Source of the DNA: Caryophanales bacterium UBA6356
GTDB taxonomy: Bacteria; Bacillota_I; Bacilli_A; RFN20; CAG-826
Length of the DNA: 11,334 bases
Reading direction: 5' to 3'
Assembly (NCBI GenBank): GCA_002440125.1
Contig: DJRQ01000043.1
Span: forward strand, 6,639-17,972
A program made the translations under genes and the position numbers. The notes below the pieces were generated by a model. That model was not told where the DNA came from. It saw only the letters and a program-made list of their open reading frames with translations, and ran no database searches. Of the stretch, positions 1 to 7,115 are shown piece after piece. The first letter of the stretch is position 1. The number at the start of each line of letters is the position of its first letter.

Positions 1-260
1 GCTTCTTCTTTCGTTTTTGGCTTTCCTAGCTTTTTTCCATCGGCGATGACGATGGTGTCGCATGAAAGGACCTCATCATTTGGGAAACGACGATAGACTT
101 CGTATGCTTTAAGCTTGCTTTCCTCTTGCGCCAGATCTTTTGGACGAAGAACATTATCCAAAATTCTTTCGTCGATATTGGGCGGGACGACAAAAAAATG
201 AGGGACGAGTTTCTTGAGGAGCTCTTTTCGACGGGGAGAGGTGCTCGCTAAAAGAAGCAC
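1..260 (-). CDS. maf: Maf family nucleotide pyrophosphatase, 5' part only
   Basis: This is the N-terminal 86 codons of a Maf protein, an enzyme that hydrolyses non-canonical or excess nucleoside triphosphates to the monophosphate and pyrophosphate in the cytoplasm (house-cleaning; in Bacillus also linked to septum control). What is seen is the family signature ASTSPRRKELL at residues 5-15, the IDER segment around residue 31, CDTIV at 67-71 with the conserved Asp68, and LGKP near 78-81. The start is GTG at 260-258. Its first base is the last base of the RNase J stop codon (TAGTG overlap), and GGAGGG lies 8 bases upstream, so this start is well supported; no ATG or TTG is available in frame nearby. 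The gene is translationally coupled to rnjA and runs out of the window at position 1. Whether it is dTTP/UTP-type or another Maf subtype cannot be told from this half. Confidence 0.9.
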   Translation of the reverse strand, partial: MLLLASTSPRRKELLKKLVPHFFVVPPNIDERILDNVLRPKDLAQEESKLKAYEVYRRFPNDEVLSCDTIVIADGKKLGKPKTKEE

Positions 261-1939
261 TAACGATTCCCTCCGACATTCATGATGACGGGGATTATCA
301 TTGGGCTCCGAGCGGTCTTGCGGTAGATGTAGTGGCTCACCGTGTTCTTGATCGCGCTTTTGATATCGCCGAATGTGGCCTTTCCGTTGAGGATTTCACG
401 AACGGCTTCTTCGGCGTGCATTTGGGCATGACGAATGACATGCGTATCGAGACCGGCGTTGAAACCTCTGGCGTAGATGACTGGTGGCATTACCAATTGG
501 TTTTTGCGACTGTTGATGGTCAAAAGCACAGCCACCATGCCATCGCTTTTGAGTTCTTCTCGGTCGTGGATGACGGCGTTAGAAAGCCCATCGAGGAAAT
601 TTCCATCAATATAGACGTCTTCTGCAGGGATTTTTGCCCCACGGGTGACTTCGTGATTCCTCAAAGTCAAGACGTCGCCATTATCGCAAACAAAGACATT
701 CTTCTTGTCCATCCCTAAATCAATGGCTAAATCTCCATGGAGTTTGAGCATTCGGTATTCGCCATGAACGGGCATAAAATATTTTGGCTTTGCAAGGCGC
801 TGCATAAGGCGAAGCTCTTGCCGAGAGGGATGTCCGGAGCTATGGAGAGAGAAAGCGATGCTATTTTGTTTTACGTCTGCTCCGAGCTTGACGAGGTTAT
901 TGACAAGCTTATCGACTAACGCACCATTCCCAGGAATGGGATTCGAGCTAAAGACGATGGTGTCGCCGGGAATGATTCGGATGTTTTTGTGGTCGCCTTT
1001 TGCGATTCTCGAAAGAGCGGCCATGGCTTCGCCTTGCGAGCCTGTGCAAAGGATGCAGACTTCGTTCGCTCTGTAATTGCGAACCATGTCGTCGCTAATG
1101 AGGGCGTTGTCAGGGATTTTGATGTAGCCGAATTTTCTAGCAATCGTGACGACGGTTTCCATCGAGCGGCCGATGATGCATATTTTTCGTTTATGCTCGA
1201 CGGCAACCTCAACGACTTGTTGAATACGGTTGATGTTGCTTGAGAAGGTGCTCACTATGACTCGACCTGGCGCTTTGTCAAAGACTTCTTCGACGCCATT
1301 TCGGACGTTTTTCTCGCTTGGCGTATAGCCTTCGATTTCGGCATTGGTGCTGTCAGCCATCAAAAGATCGACGCCTTCGCTTCCGAAACGAGCGAGTTTA
1401 TCGAGCTCGAATTGAGGACCTACCGGGGTCAAGTCGATTTTGAAGTCGCCCGTTTCAATGATTCGCCCTTCTTTGGTGTCGATGCAAATGCCATAGGAAT
1501 CAGGGATACTATGGGTAACGCGGAAAAAAGAGACCTTAAAATCATCGCCGATAGGAACAATGGTATTGGTGTCATACTCAATGATTTTGATATTGTCTTT
1601 GATGCGCGCATCTTCGAGCTTATGTCGAATGAGGGCAGCCGCTAAGCGGGGGGCGTAGATGACAGGGATATGAATACTTCGAACAAGGAATGGTATTCCC
1701 CCGATATGATCTTCATGGCCGTGGGTGATGAAAAGAGCTTTCACTTTGTTGCGGTTGTTTTTGAGATAGGTGTAATCGGGAATGACGTAATCCACACCTG
1801 GTAAGTTGGCTTCGGGGAAGCGAACACCGGCATCCACGAGGATCAAAGAGCGTTCCGTCTCAAAACAATAGGTGTTTTTACCGACTTCGCCTAAGCCTCC
1901 TAAAGCGAATATGTTTACGGGAGAATCAAATCTTGACAT
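260..1939 (-). CDS. rnjA: Ribonuclease J (RNase J1-like)
   Basis: Metallo-beta-lactamase/beta-CASP ribonuclease with 5'-3' exonuclease and endonuclease activity, central to mRNA turnover and rRNA maturation in Bacillota; it acts in the cytoplasm as a dimer or tetramer. At 559 residues the length matches B. subtilis RNase J1 (about 555). Visible motifs are HGHEDH at 73-78, the metal ligands H143 (THSIPDS) and D165 (TGDFK), DSTN at 196-199, the beta-CASP segment with HSSGH at 366-370, PVHGEY with H392, and a C-terminal dimerisation domain ending in RSPMIIPVIM. All metal ligands are present, so it should be active. I chose ATG at 1939: GGAG sits 6 bases before it. A TTG at 1951 opens the frame four codons earlier but that extension contains the Shine-Dalgarno. 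It is the first gene of an rnjA-maf pair. Overall similarity by eye is closer to J1 than J2, but this is not decisive. Confidence 0.96.
   Translation of the reverse strand: MSRFDSPVNIFALGGLGEVGKNTYCFETERSLILVDAGVRFPEANLPGVDYVIPDYTYLKNNRNKVKALFITHGHEDHIGGIPFLVRSIHIPVIYAPRLAAALIRHKLEDARIKDNIKIIEYDTNTIVPIGDDFKVSFFRVTHSIPDSYGICIDTKEGRIIETGDFKIDLTPVGPQFELDKLARFGSEGVDLLMADSTNAEIEGYTPSEKNVRNGVEEVFDKAPGRVIVSTFSSNINRIQQVVEVAVEHKRKICIIGRSMETVVTIARKFGYIKIPDNALISDDMVRNYRANEVCILCTGSQGEAMAALSRIAKGDHKNIRIIPGDTIVFSSNPIPGNGALVDKLVNNLVKLGADVKQNSIAFSLHSSGHPSRQELRLMQRLAKPKYFMPVHGEYRMLKLHGDLAIDLGMDKKNVFVCDNGDVLTLRNHEVTRGAKIPAEDVYIDGNFLDGLSNAVIHDREELKSDGMVAVLLTINSRKNQLVMPPVIYARGFNAGLDTHVIRHAQMHAEEAVREILNGKATFGDIKSAIKNTVSHYIYRKTARSPMIIPVIMNVGGNR
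269..274 (-). promoter_or_regulatory. Shine-Dalgarno of maf inside the end of rnjA
   Basis: GGAGGG on the minus strand lies in the last codons of RNase J, 8 bases before the GTG at 260. It decides the non-ATG start of maf and implies that ribosomes reinitiate after finishing rnjA. Confidence 0.8.
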
Positions 1940-2004
1940 ACCAAACTCCAATCGTTTTCACAATCATGGGCCTTGCCCACATTATTGGTTCGAAAAGCAA
2001 TCTA

Positions 2005-2010
2005 AATATA
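2005..2010 (-). promoter_or_regulatory. Possible -10 element for rnjA
   Basis: TATATT on the minus strand matches the sigma-A -10 consensus in five of six bases and would give a leader of about 60 bases before the rnjA ATG. No good -35 is seen at 16-18 bases, so this is only a candidate. The 117-base gap to the upstream gene makes a promoter here likely in any case. Confidence 0.3.
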
Positions 2011-2056
2011 CCATATCGATGGAGCTAAAAAAGTGAAAACGCTTTCGCAAGAGCCC

Positions 2057-2968
2057 TTATTTGGATGAAAGCTCTTTCATGGATGGATAAAAGAAAAAGA
2101 AGAAAGGGGATAAGACGTTGGGAATGCTCCAAAGATACAAGGAGATGCGGAGGCTCCCCATAAAATCGAGAGGATAGTAGGGATGGAAGAGGGATTCGAC
2201 GTAAGTGGGGGCAGCTAGAAGGAAGAGGAGTGGAAGGATTCCCAAAACGACGCCAAACCCAAGAGACAAAGAAGAGAAAAGGAACCTTGCCTTCTTGCTT
2301 GGAAGAGGTCTTAGCCAAAAAACCTCTCTTAGAAGCAAATATAGAGAAGGTAAAAACATAGCGACATAAGCTGGTATTCCATAGCCGAATAAGGGGGAGT
2401 CATAGGAAGCAAAACCAAAGCCCAATAAAAGGCCGCCTAACTCGTAAAGGGCGATAAGGCTAAAGAAAGGGAAGAAAATGCTATGAAGGATTTTGAGAGC
2501 GATTTCCTTTTTGCTTTTCTTTTGAGGCGCCGAAAGCTCTAAAGTAACCGGTATCCTTTTGGAAACAAAAACAAGATAGGAGCCCAAAAGGGCGCTTAAG
2601 GAACTAAGCAAGATTATATCGATAGGGAACATCGCCGTGAGCATGCCATCAAGGGGATAGAATCCATTCGCGAAATAAATGATATTAATCGCTAAAAGAG
2701 CAGTTCCGATGATTAAAAGAGCAAGGCCATTCCCAAAGGATGTCATCGCTTTGACTTTGGCTTTCTCATTTCGAAAGAAAAGATGCAAGACGAAAAGCGC
2801 GTAAAGAGGCAAGAAATAGCTAAGAATTGCAGGTAAAACGCGATAAAGGTGCGAGAAATCGGCAAAATCTGCCGCTAAGATTTGGAAACCGAAAAAGAAA
2901 CAAACGCTTGCCAATAAGCTCAGAACGACTTCGATAGCGAAGAAGAGGGTGCGTTTATTGATTTTCAT
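2057..2968 (-). CDS. Unrecognised polytopic membrane protein
   Basis: A 303-residue, strongly hydrophobic protein that I cannot assign to a family. By eye it has about eight membrane segments, around residues 8-30, 43-63, 74-97, 104-130, 155-178, 188-207, 214-236 and 248-268, with short basic loops; the C-terminal part is rich in Phe and Leu. There is no signal peptide, catalytic motif or obvious nucleotide-binding site. The start is ATG at 2968, which overlaps the TGA stop of the metallophosphoesterase gene (ATGA) and has AAGGA 6 bases upstream; an in-frame TTG at 3004 lies inside the upstream gene and is less likely. Translational coupling suggests that it works with the secreted phosphoesterase, perhaps in handling a cell-envelope substrate, but that is inference. 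Its expression must largely depend on the upstream gene's transcript. Confidence 0.8.
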   Translation of the reverse strand: MKINKRTLFFAIEVVLSLLASVCFFFGFQILAADFADFSHLYRVLPAILSYFLPLYALFVLHLFFRNEKAKVKAMTSFGNGLALLIIGTALLAINIIYFANGFYPLDGMLTAMFPIDIILLSSLSALLGSYLVFVSKRIPVTLELSAPQKKSKKEIALKILHSIFFPFFSLIALYELGGLLLGFGFASYDSPLFGYGIPAYVAMFLPSLYLLLREVFWLRPLPSKKARFLFSSLSLGFGVVLGILPLLFLLAAPTYVESLFHPYYPLDFMGSLRISLYLWSIPNVLSPFFFFFYPSMKELSSK

Positions 2969-4065
2969 AAAGATTCCTTCTTCCAACTTTTCACGTTGGA
3001 CCAATTGTTATAGTCGATATAGATGTGCTCTATGTCGAAGGTACGATCCTCTTTTAGGGTGTAGAGGGCGGCACCGGTCAAAGTCATGGTTTCTTCCCCA
3101 AAGCGAATGTTCGAGTAATAAAGCTCGGTATTGGCTTTCACGCCATAGCCAAGAATAACGTCTTCGTAATCGAATACGGCGTCGTTGCTATGGTCATGTC
3201 CGGCGAATATTCCTTTGACGCCATGGGTTTTGGCGCTTTGAAAGAAGGTGGAATGGACTTTGCTTGAGCTATTGTTTTCATGATAATAGCCACCAATGTA
3301 GCCATTGGTTCCTTGCCCTGTTGGATTTCCCGTCTCATCGGCATTCTGAAGCTCTTTTTTCGCTTTTTCGGCGGCTTCTGTCATTTCATTCAAACCGATA
3401 TGACCGAAAACGACGGAAGGAAGATAAGATTCCGCGTTTCCTTTTGCGAAATTGGTTTCCTTTTCAAACCAAGAAATCTGGTCGTCATGAATGTAGTCGT
3501 AGCCGTATTTGATGGCGTCGTTCCCTAGATAATGCCCGGTGTCGATGGAATAAATCTGCCAAATCGTCTGATTGTCTTTTTTCCAATTGATGACGAAGTT
3601 GCTTTCGCCATGGATGTCGTCGTTAAGGTTCACGAAAAGAGAGTTTTTCCTTTTTGGGAAGCTCACATTTTCATTCATCCACGTTTTGTCCCAAAGCCCT
3701 TGGAGATCGTGATTGCCATAAGTTACAAAAAAGGGGATATTCCAAGAATCGATCACTTCGTAAATGCGATCCGCCATCGCTTTGGTGGCCACTAGAAGCG
3801 TATCGCCCGTGATAGCGATGAGATCGATTTTGCCATCCGCTTTCTCTTTGGCAACTCGGATGGTGTTATGGAGGTATTCCGTTGCTTTTTCGACTTGTGT
3901 TGTCATATTCCAATGGATGTCGGTAAGCTGAAGGATGTGGAAGGAAGCGCCATTTTGCTCTACTTCACGCACGTAATCCTTTAAAAGATAGGTCTTCTCG
4001 TTCGCGGCGCATCCGGAAAGAATGACCACCAATGGAAAAGAAAAGAAAAATATGTGTTTTTTCAT
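2965..4065 (-). CDS. Secreted lipoprotein metallophosphoesterase
   Basis: A 366-residue calcineurin-like phosphoesterase anchored on the outside of the membrane. The N-terminus is a lipoprotein signal: MKKH, a hydrophobic stretch, then the lipobox LSGC with the lipidated Cys19. The dinuclear metal site is complete: LTDIH (Asp49, His51), TGD (Asp88), GNHD (Asn118, His119), GH at 221-222, and GHDH (His290, His292). These show a phosphoric mono- or diester hydrolase; the substrate cannot be told. The order of motifs resembles the Dcr2/purple-acid-phosphatase-like group within the superfamily, a weak inference. The stop overlaps the start of the membrane protein gene by ATGA. The start ATG at 4065 has no Shine-Dalgarno, but TAAAAT at 4075-4080 lies 9 bases before it, so this gene may be transcribed as a leaderless message as well as by read-through from def, 41 bases upstream. 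Confidence 0.9.
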   Translation of the reverse strand: MKKHIFFFSFPLVVILSGCAANEKTYLLKDYVREVEQNGASFHILQLTDIHWNMTTQVEKATEYLHNTIRVAKEKADGKIDLIAITGDTLLVATKAMADRIYEVIDSWNIPFFVTYGNHDLQGLWDKTWMNENVSFPKRKNSLFVNLNDDIHGESNFVINWKKDNQTIWQIYSIDTGHYLGNDAIKYGYDYIHDDQISWFEKETNFAKGNAESYLPSVVFGHIGLNEMTEAAEKAKKELQNADETGNPTGQGTNGYIGGYYHENNSSSKVHSTFFQSAKTHGVKGIFAGHDHSNDAVFDYEDVILGYGVKANTELYYSNIRFGEETMTLTGAALYTLKEDRTFDIEHIYIDYNNWSNVKSWKKESL

Positions 4066-4074
4066 AGTGCTTTT

Positions 4075-4080
4075 ATTTTA
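4075..4080 (-). promoter_or_regulatory. Possible -10 element giving a leaderless message
   Basis: TAAAAT (five of six bases of the consensus) ends 9 bases before the metallophosphoesterase ATG. By standard -10 geometry transcription would begin about 3 bases before the start codon. No clear -35 is seen, and AT-rich DNA gives such hexamers by chance. Confidence 0.35.
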
Positions 4081-4106
4081 TCCCCGCTTTGCAAGGAAGC
4101 ATATAT

Positions 4107-4658
4107 TTAAATCGCCACGCTTCCGGGGATTTCTTTAAAAGGATTTTTCTTGTCGATATGGTCGTAAAAGAGAATGCCATGAAGATGATCGATTTCGTGT
4201 TGCAAAACAATCGCGTCAAAACCGATGGCTCGAATAGAAATATCTTCCCCTCTGAAGGCGTCATAACCCTTTACGGTGATTTTATAATCGCGATAGGCAT
4301 ATCCTTTATGTTCCTCATCGACGGACAAACAGCCTTCGCCGGATTTTAAATAACATTTTCTTATGGAATTGCTGATGATTTTCGGATTTACCAGGCCGTA
4401 GGTGATGTAGGTTTCTTTTTCGGGATCATCTAAATAATGGATGACGAGCATCTTTTTATTGACGCCGATTTGAGGTGCGGCAAGCCCAATGCCTTCACGG
4501 ACGTAGGGATGCTTTTCGCGGTAAGCCGGATCTTGCGACTTCTTTAAGTAATCAAGCATTTCCTCTAGGAGGTTTTTGTCTTCTTCCGAGAGAGGCATCT
4601 CGACATCCTTGGAAGGCATACGAAGGGATGGCTTTTTGTCTTTAACAATCTTTAACAT
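4107..4658 (-). CDS. def: Peptide deformylase, type 2
   Basis: Removes the formyl group from the N-terminal methionine of nascent proteins at the ribosome exit, using a bound Fe(II) or Zn ion. All three signature motifs are present: GIGLAAPQ at 56-63, EGCLS at 108-112 with the metal ligand Cys110, and QHEIDH at 153-158 with ligands His154 and His158 and catalytic Glu155. The 183-residue length and the inserted segment around residues 38-53 fit the type 2 enzymes of Gram-positive bacteria. In Bacillus and Staphylococcus def lies close to rnjA, as it does here with two genes between. The start ATG at 4658 lacks a Shine-Dalgarno; instead an extended -10 (TGC then TAGAAT) ends 10 bases before it. 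The gene is divergent from ylbF. Confidence 0.96.
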   Translation of the reverse strand: MLKIVKDKKPSLRMPSKDVEMPLSEEDKNLLEEMLDYLKKSQDPAYREKHPYVREGIGLAAPQIGVNKKMLVIHYLDDPEKETYITYGLVNPKIISNSIRKCYLKSGEGCLSVDEEHKGYAYRDYKITVKGYDAFRGEDISIRAIGFDAIVLQHEIDHLHGILFYDHIDKKNPFKEIPGSVAI

Positions 4659-4668
4659 AACCGAAACT

Positions 4669-4677
4669 ATTCTAGCA
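4669..4677 (-). promoter_or_regulatory. Extended -10 promoter of def
   Basis: The minus strand reads TGCTAGAAT, an extended -10 (TGn followed by TAGAAT, five of six bases). Its geometry puts the transcription start about 4 bases before the def ATG, leaving no room for a ribosome binding site. No convincing -35 is visible, which an extended -10 can tolerate. Confidence 0.5.
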
Positions 4678-4695
4678 TAGAAAAGAGAGAATCAT

Positions 4696-4701
4696 TAGAA
4701 T
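4696..4701 (+). promoter_or_regulatory. -10 element of the ylbF operon
   Basis: TAGAAT on the plus strand lies 8 bases before the ylbF ATG, so the message would start about 2 bases before the codon. No Shine-Dalgarno is possible in that space. No -35 of quality is seen. Together with the def element it makes a compact 51-base divergent promoter region. Confidence 0.45.
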
Positions 4702-4709
4702 GATGCTAT

Positions 4710-5072
4710 ATGAACGAAGTTCTTTTGAAAGCAACTTACTCTTTGAAAGCCGCTATAACGAGCGATCCTCGCTTTTTGGCCTTGAAAGAAAAGGAAAAAG
4801 CAGCTTTGGAATCTTCGGAAGTCCAAGAACGAAGGAAAGCGATGGAAGGAGTGGCTCGGAAGTATGAGGAAGCCCTCTCTTGCTACCCTAAAGATTCCCT
4901 CGAAGTGAAGACTTTGGAGAAGCAGCTCTTTGAAGCTAAAAAGGCTTTTGATAGCCATCCGCTTGTGAAGGAGTATACGGCCGCTTTCAGCGTTACGAAA
5001 TTTTTGTCCTTGCAGATAGACGATATTCTTTTTGCTCCATTTCGAAAGAAGATTTTGACTATTGGGGACTGA
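4710..5072 (+). CDS. ylbF: YlbF/YmcA (Ric) family protein
   Basis: A 120-residue, highly charged, all-helical protein of the YlbF/YmcA family. In B. subtilis YlbF (RicF), YmcA and YaaT form a complex that binds [4Fe-4S] clusters, promotes RNase Y-dependent mRNA maturation and affects competence, biofilm formation and sporulation. The assignment rests on helical, Lys/Glu-rich composition, on the HPLVKEYTAAF-like helix at about 82-92, and above all on gene order: ylbF lies directly before rsmD and coaD as in Bacillus (where ylbG sits between; it is absent here). No Cys ligand cluster is visible; only one Cys is present. The start is ATG 4710; a stop at 4701-4703 excludes anything further upstream. 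There is no Shine-Dalgarno, and a -10-like hexamer lies 8 bases before the ATG. Presence near RNase J on the same stretch is a thematic link to RNA decay, not proof. Confidence 0.78.
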   Translation: MNEVLLKATYSLKAAITSDPRFLALKEKEKAALESSEVQERRKAMEGVARKYEEALSCYPKDSLEVKTLEKQLFEAKKAFDSHPLVKEYTAAFSVTKFLSLQIDDILFAPFRKKILTIGD

Positions 5073-5075
5073 ATC

Positions 5076-5627
5076 ATGCTAAAAATAACTTCTGGGAAAT
5101 ATCGAAGTCGTGTGATTGACGTCCCCCTTGCGGATACGGTACCTACCAAAAATATGGTGAGAACCGCGATAGGAAACGCTTTGACAAACGATCTCTTTGG
5201 CGCTTCTGTATTGGACCTTTTTGCTGGATCTGGCGCCCTTGGCATTGAATGTCTTTCTAGAGGCGCGAAAGAATGCGATTTCGTGGATTCTTCTAAAGGG
5301 GCCTCCGTCATTATCGAAATGAATCTAAGAAAGCTCAAAGAACAAAATGGAAAGGTCTTTTGCATGCCTTTTTCGTCTTTTTTAAATTCCTTAGAAGACC
5401 ATAAGAAATACGATGTTGTTTTACTCGATCCTCCCTATAAGGAGAAAGGCTTTTATCGTGAAGCCGCGTCCTTATTGCTACAAAAAAATCTTTTATCGAC
5501 GAATGCCGTTGTCGTTATCGAATACGAAGGGGAAGAACCGGACTTTCCCAAAGAAAGCTTTGGCAAAGAGAGAACTTATCGCTATGGAAGGACGTCCGTC
5601 TCTATATATTGGAGGAAGAAAGAATGA
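5076..5627 (+). CDS. rsmD: 16S rRNA (guanine966-N2)-methyltransferase
   Basis: RsmD methylates G966 (E. coli numbering) of 16S rRNA in the assembled small subunit, using S-adenosylmethionine. The 183-residue length is typical. Visible are the N-terminal SGKYRSR and PTKNMVR segments characteristic of this family, the SAM-binding loop DLFAGSGALGIE at 47-58, and the N6/N2-methyltransferase motif IV DPPY at 118-121. The ATG at 5076 lies 3 bases after the ylbF stop, with GGGGA about 9 bases upstream. It is the second gene of the operon and overlaps coaD by ATGA. The pairing of rsmD with coaD is widely conserved in Bacillota and other phyla. Intact, no unusual residues. Confidence 0.95.
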   Translation: MLKITSGKYRSRVIDVPLADTVPTKNMVRTAIGNALTNDLFGASVLDLFAGSGALGIECLSRGAKECDFVDSSKGASVIIEMNLRKLKEQNGKVFCMPFSSFLNSLEDHKKYDVVLLDPPYKEKGFYREAASLLLQKNLLSTNAVVVIEYEGEEPDFPKESFGKERTYRYGRTSVSIYWRKKE

Positions 5628-6106
5628 AAAAAGCAATTTACCCTGGCTCATTCGATCCTATTACGAATGGTCATATCGAAGTGCTCAAACGTTCATTAAA
5701 CGTCTTTGACGAAGTGACTTTGCTTCTTGCTGCAAACCCCAATAAGGCTTCCCGTTTCGATGTTTTAGAGAGGATCGAGATGATGAGGGAAGCAGTCAAG
5801 GACCTACCTGGAGCGACCGTCGATTTTTTCGAAGGGCTTACGGTCCAATATGCGAAAGAGCATAATGCTCCACATCTTATTCGTGGTTTAAGGGCGGTTA
5901 GCGATTTTGAATATGAATTCTCTTTGGCGGCGGCGAACGAATATGCCGATCCTACGGTGGACATGGTTTTCTTTATGGCACGCCACGAAGAAGCTTTTGT
6001 TTCTTCGAGCGCTATTGTGGAACTCTATAAGGGAGGGGTTGATATCTCGAATCTCGTTCCTCTTTGCGTCTTAAAGAAGCTCCACGAAAAATATGGGAAC
6101 CATTAG
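5624..6106 (+). CDS. coaD: Phosphopantetheine adenylyltransferase
   Basis: Catalyses the penultimate step of coenzyme A synthesis, ATP plus 4'-phosphopantetheine to dephospho-CoA and pyrophosphate, in the cytoplasm as a hexamer. Its 160 residues match the family. Visible are the nucleotidyltransferase motif YPGSFDPITNGH at 6-17 with His17, RGLRAVSDFEYE at 87-98, and the C-terminal SSS motif at 127-129 (usually ISSTxVR; here the Arg is replaced by Glu, as in some relatives). The start ATG at 5624 overlaps the rsmD stop (ATGA) and has GGAGG 8 bases upstream; an in-frame ATG-less extension to 5609 lies inside rsmD and is not used. It is the last gene of the operon, followed by a strong terminator. 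Confidence 0.96.
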   Translation: MKKAIYPGSFDPITNGHIEVLKRSLNVFDEVTLLLAANPNKASRFDVLERIEMMREAVKDLPGATVDFFEGLTVQYAKEHNAPHLIRGLRAVSDFEYEFSLAAANEYADPTVDMVFFMARHEEAFVSSSAIVELYKGGVDISNLVPLCVLKKLHEKYGNH

Positions 6107-6122
6107 CTTTATAGATAAAAAG

Positions 6123-6150
6123 AAAAACGCAGCGCGGGCTGCGTTTTTTT
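6123..6150. terminator. Bidirectional rho-independent terminator
   Basis: A perfect stem (ACGCAGC pairing with GCTGCGT, extended by A-T pairs) with loop GCGG at 6134-6137, followed by seven T on the plus strand and preceded by five A, which become U on the minus strand. It lies between the ends of coaD (6106) and the convergent gene (6166) and should stop transcripts from both sides. Confidence 0.93.
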
Positions 6151-6165
6151 ATAGCCTTAAGTTCT

Positions 6166-7068
6166 TTATTCCTTTTGAAGGAAGTTGTTTTCGGGATAGT
6201 CGATGTAGTTATCGGTGTGGTTCCACATATTCATGAGGAATTCCGCGCGAGTATTATTGGTATCGCCAACGATTGAAAAGGCAATTTCGGCGACGCCCGC
6301 TTTACCCATTTGGATAGCTTTATCGGTGAAATCGCAAAGAATGATGCTCGGTTTTGGGAAATCGCTGCTAAGGCTTGTATTCGTGCTGCTGGTGTTATTA
6401 AGAGCAAAGTTATCGTATTTCGTTTCGTCGATGCTCGCATTGATGCGGTAGGGTTGATTCTCAAGATATTCGCCAGCGGTATTAAACAAGTCTGCGTGAT
6501 TTGTTAAGTAACGTTCGAAAGCGCTTGGGCTATTGTTCGCTTCGTAGTCGCTATCGTTGGAACTCGTTTCGTCGGTGTAGATGACGTTAAATTTGAAAGG
6601 AAGGTTTTTCCCAGCCTCGTCGTGAAGATCGAGTTTTAAGGAAGTAGAACCCCAGTTTTCCGATAAGAAACGGAAGGAATCGCTTAAGGTGTCGCTGTCG
6701 GTCGAAGTCCCATTGACATAGACGAGATAGAACTTTTCGCCATATTCGTTACGAACCTTCGAAAGAAGCTTTTCGTCTTCTTCTAAGCCATTCACATATC
6801 GATTGGCTTCGTAGACGGTCTTGGTGAGTTTGTCGGCATTGGATGAATCTTGGCTATAAGTTTCGCCCTCTAAAGAGACGCGGTATTCCAAAAGCCAAGA
6901 GCCACTTGTGGTCTTGGTCCAACTACTCACGGCGTTAGTGATCGAGGGAATTGAGAAAATGATCGCAAAGATAGCACCGACGATAAGAAGCGGTTGCACC
7001 CAAGCGGTTTCCTTAATCCAACGCCAAATTTTAACAAAGAACGCACCGATTGATTTTAAGATAAACAT
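6166..7068 (-). CDS. Unrecognised membrane-anchored extracytoplasmic protein
   Basis: A 300-residue protein I do not recognise. It has a short amphipathic, basic N-terminus (residues 1-22), one membrane segment at about 25-45, and then an Asn/Ser/Asp/Thr-rich domain of about 255 residues that should lie outside the cell. A FYLVYVNGTST segment at 113-123 looks like the first strand of a thioredoxin-like fold, but there is no Cys pair after it, so a redox role is not supported. The start ATG at 7068 has GGAGG 5 bases upstream; an in-frame TTG at 7083 overlaps that site and is not likely. It has its own promoter and a stem-loop at the start of its leader (7092-7108). It is divergent from yitT and convergent with coaD, so it is probably a single-gene unit. 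Localisation is inferred from the sequence; the function is unknown. Confidence 0.75.
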   Translation of the reverse strand: MFILKSIGAFFVKIWRWIKETAWVQPLLIVGAIFAIIFSIPSITNAVSSWTKTTSGSWLLEYRVSLEGETYSQDSSNADKLTKTVYEANRYVNGLEEDEKLLSKVRNEYGEKFYLVYVNGTSTDSDTLSDSFRFLSENWGSTSLKLDLHDEAGKNLPFKFNVIYTDETSSNDSDYEANNSPSAFERYLTNHADLFNTAGEYLENQPYRINASIDETKYDNFALNNTSSTNTSLSSDFPKPSIILCDFTDKAIQMGKAGVAEIAFSIVGDTNNTRAEFLMNMWNHTDNYIDYPENNFLQKE

Positions 7069-7091
7069 AGGTTCCTCCGACAAAAAGAAGC

Positions 7092-7108
7092 CTGTTTCTT
7101 GGAAACAG
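7092..7108 (-). promoter_or_regulatory. 5'-end stem-loop in the leader of the 7068 gene
   Basis: A perfect 7-base-pair stem (CTGTTTC and GAAACAG, loop CAA) starts at about the second base of the predicted transcript and is followed by TCTTTTTG, then the Shine-Dalgarno. It could protect the 5' end from RNase J or act as an attenuator; neither is shown. Confidence 0.55.
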
Positions 7109-7115
7109 TGCTAAA

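Noticed and set aside
332..1645. Several open plus-strand frames of 60-128 codons opposite rnjA
   Set aside because: They lie antisense to an intact, motif-complete RNase J and mirror its codon bias; none has a family match or ribosome binding site.
2026..2082. Possible terminator after the 2057 membrane gene (inverted repeats AAGAGC/GCTCTT and GCTTTC/GAAAGC near a T6 run)
   Set aside because: The arms are short, have 16-20 base loops and compete with each other, and part lies inside the coding sequence; not a convincing hairpin.
3264..3795. Open plus-strand frames of 82-87 codons opposite the metallophosphoesterase
   Set aside because: Shadows of a complete enzyme gene on the other strand.
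4087..4116. Inverted repeat GGAAGC/GCTTCC at the end of def
   Set aside because: Six-base arms with an 18-base loop and no U-tract after it; read-through into the next gene is more likely.
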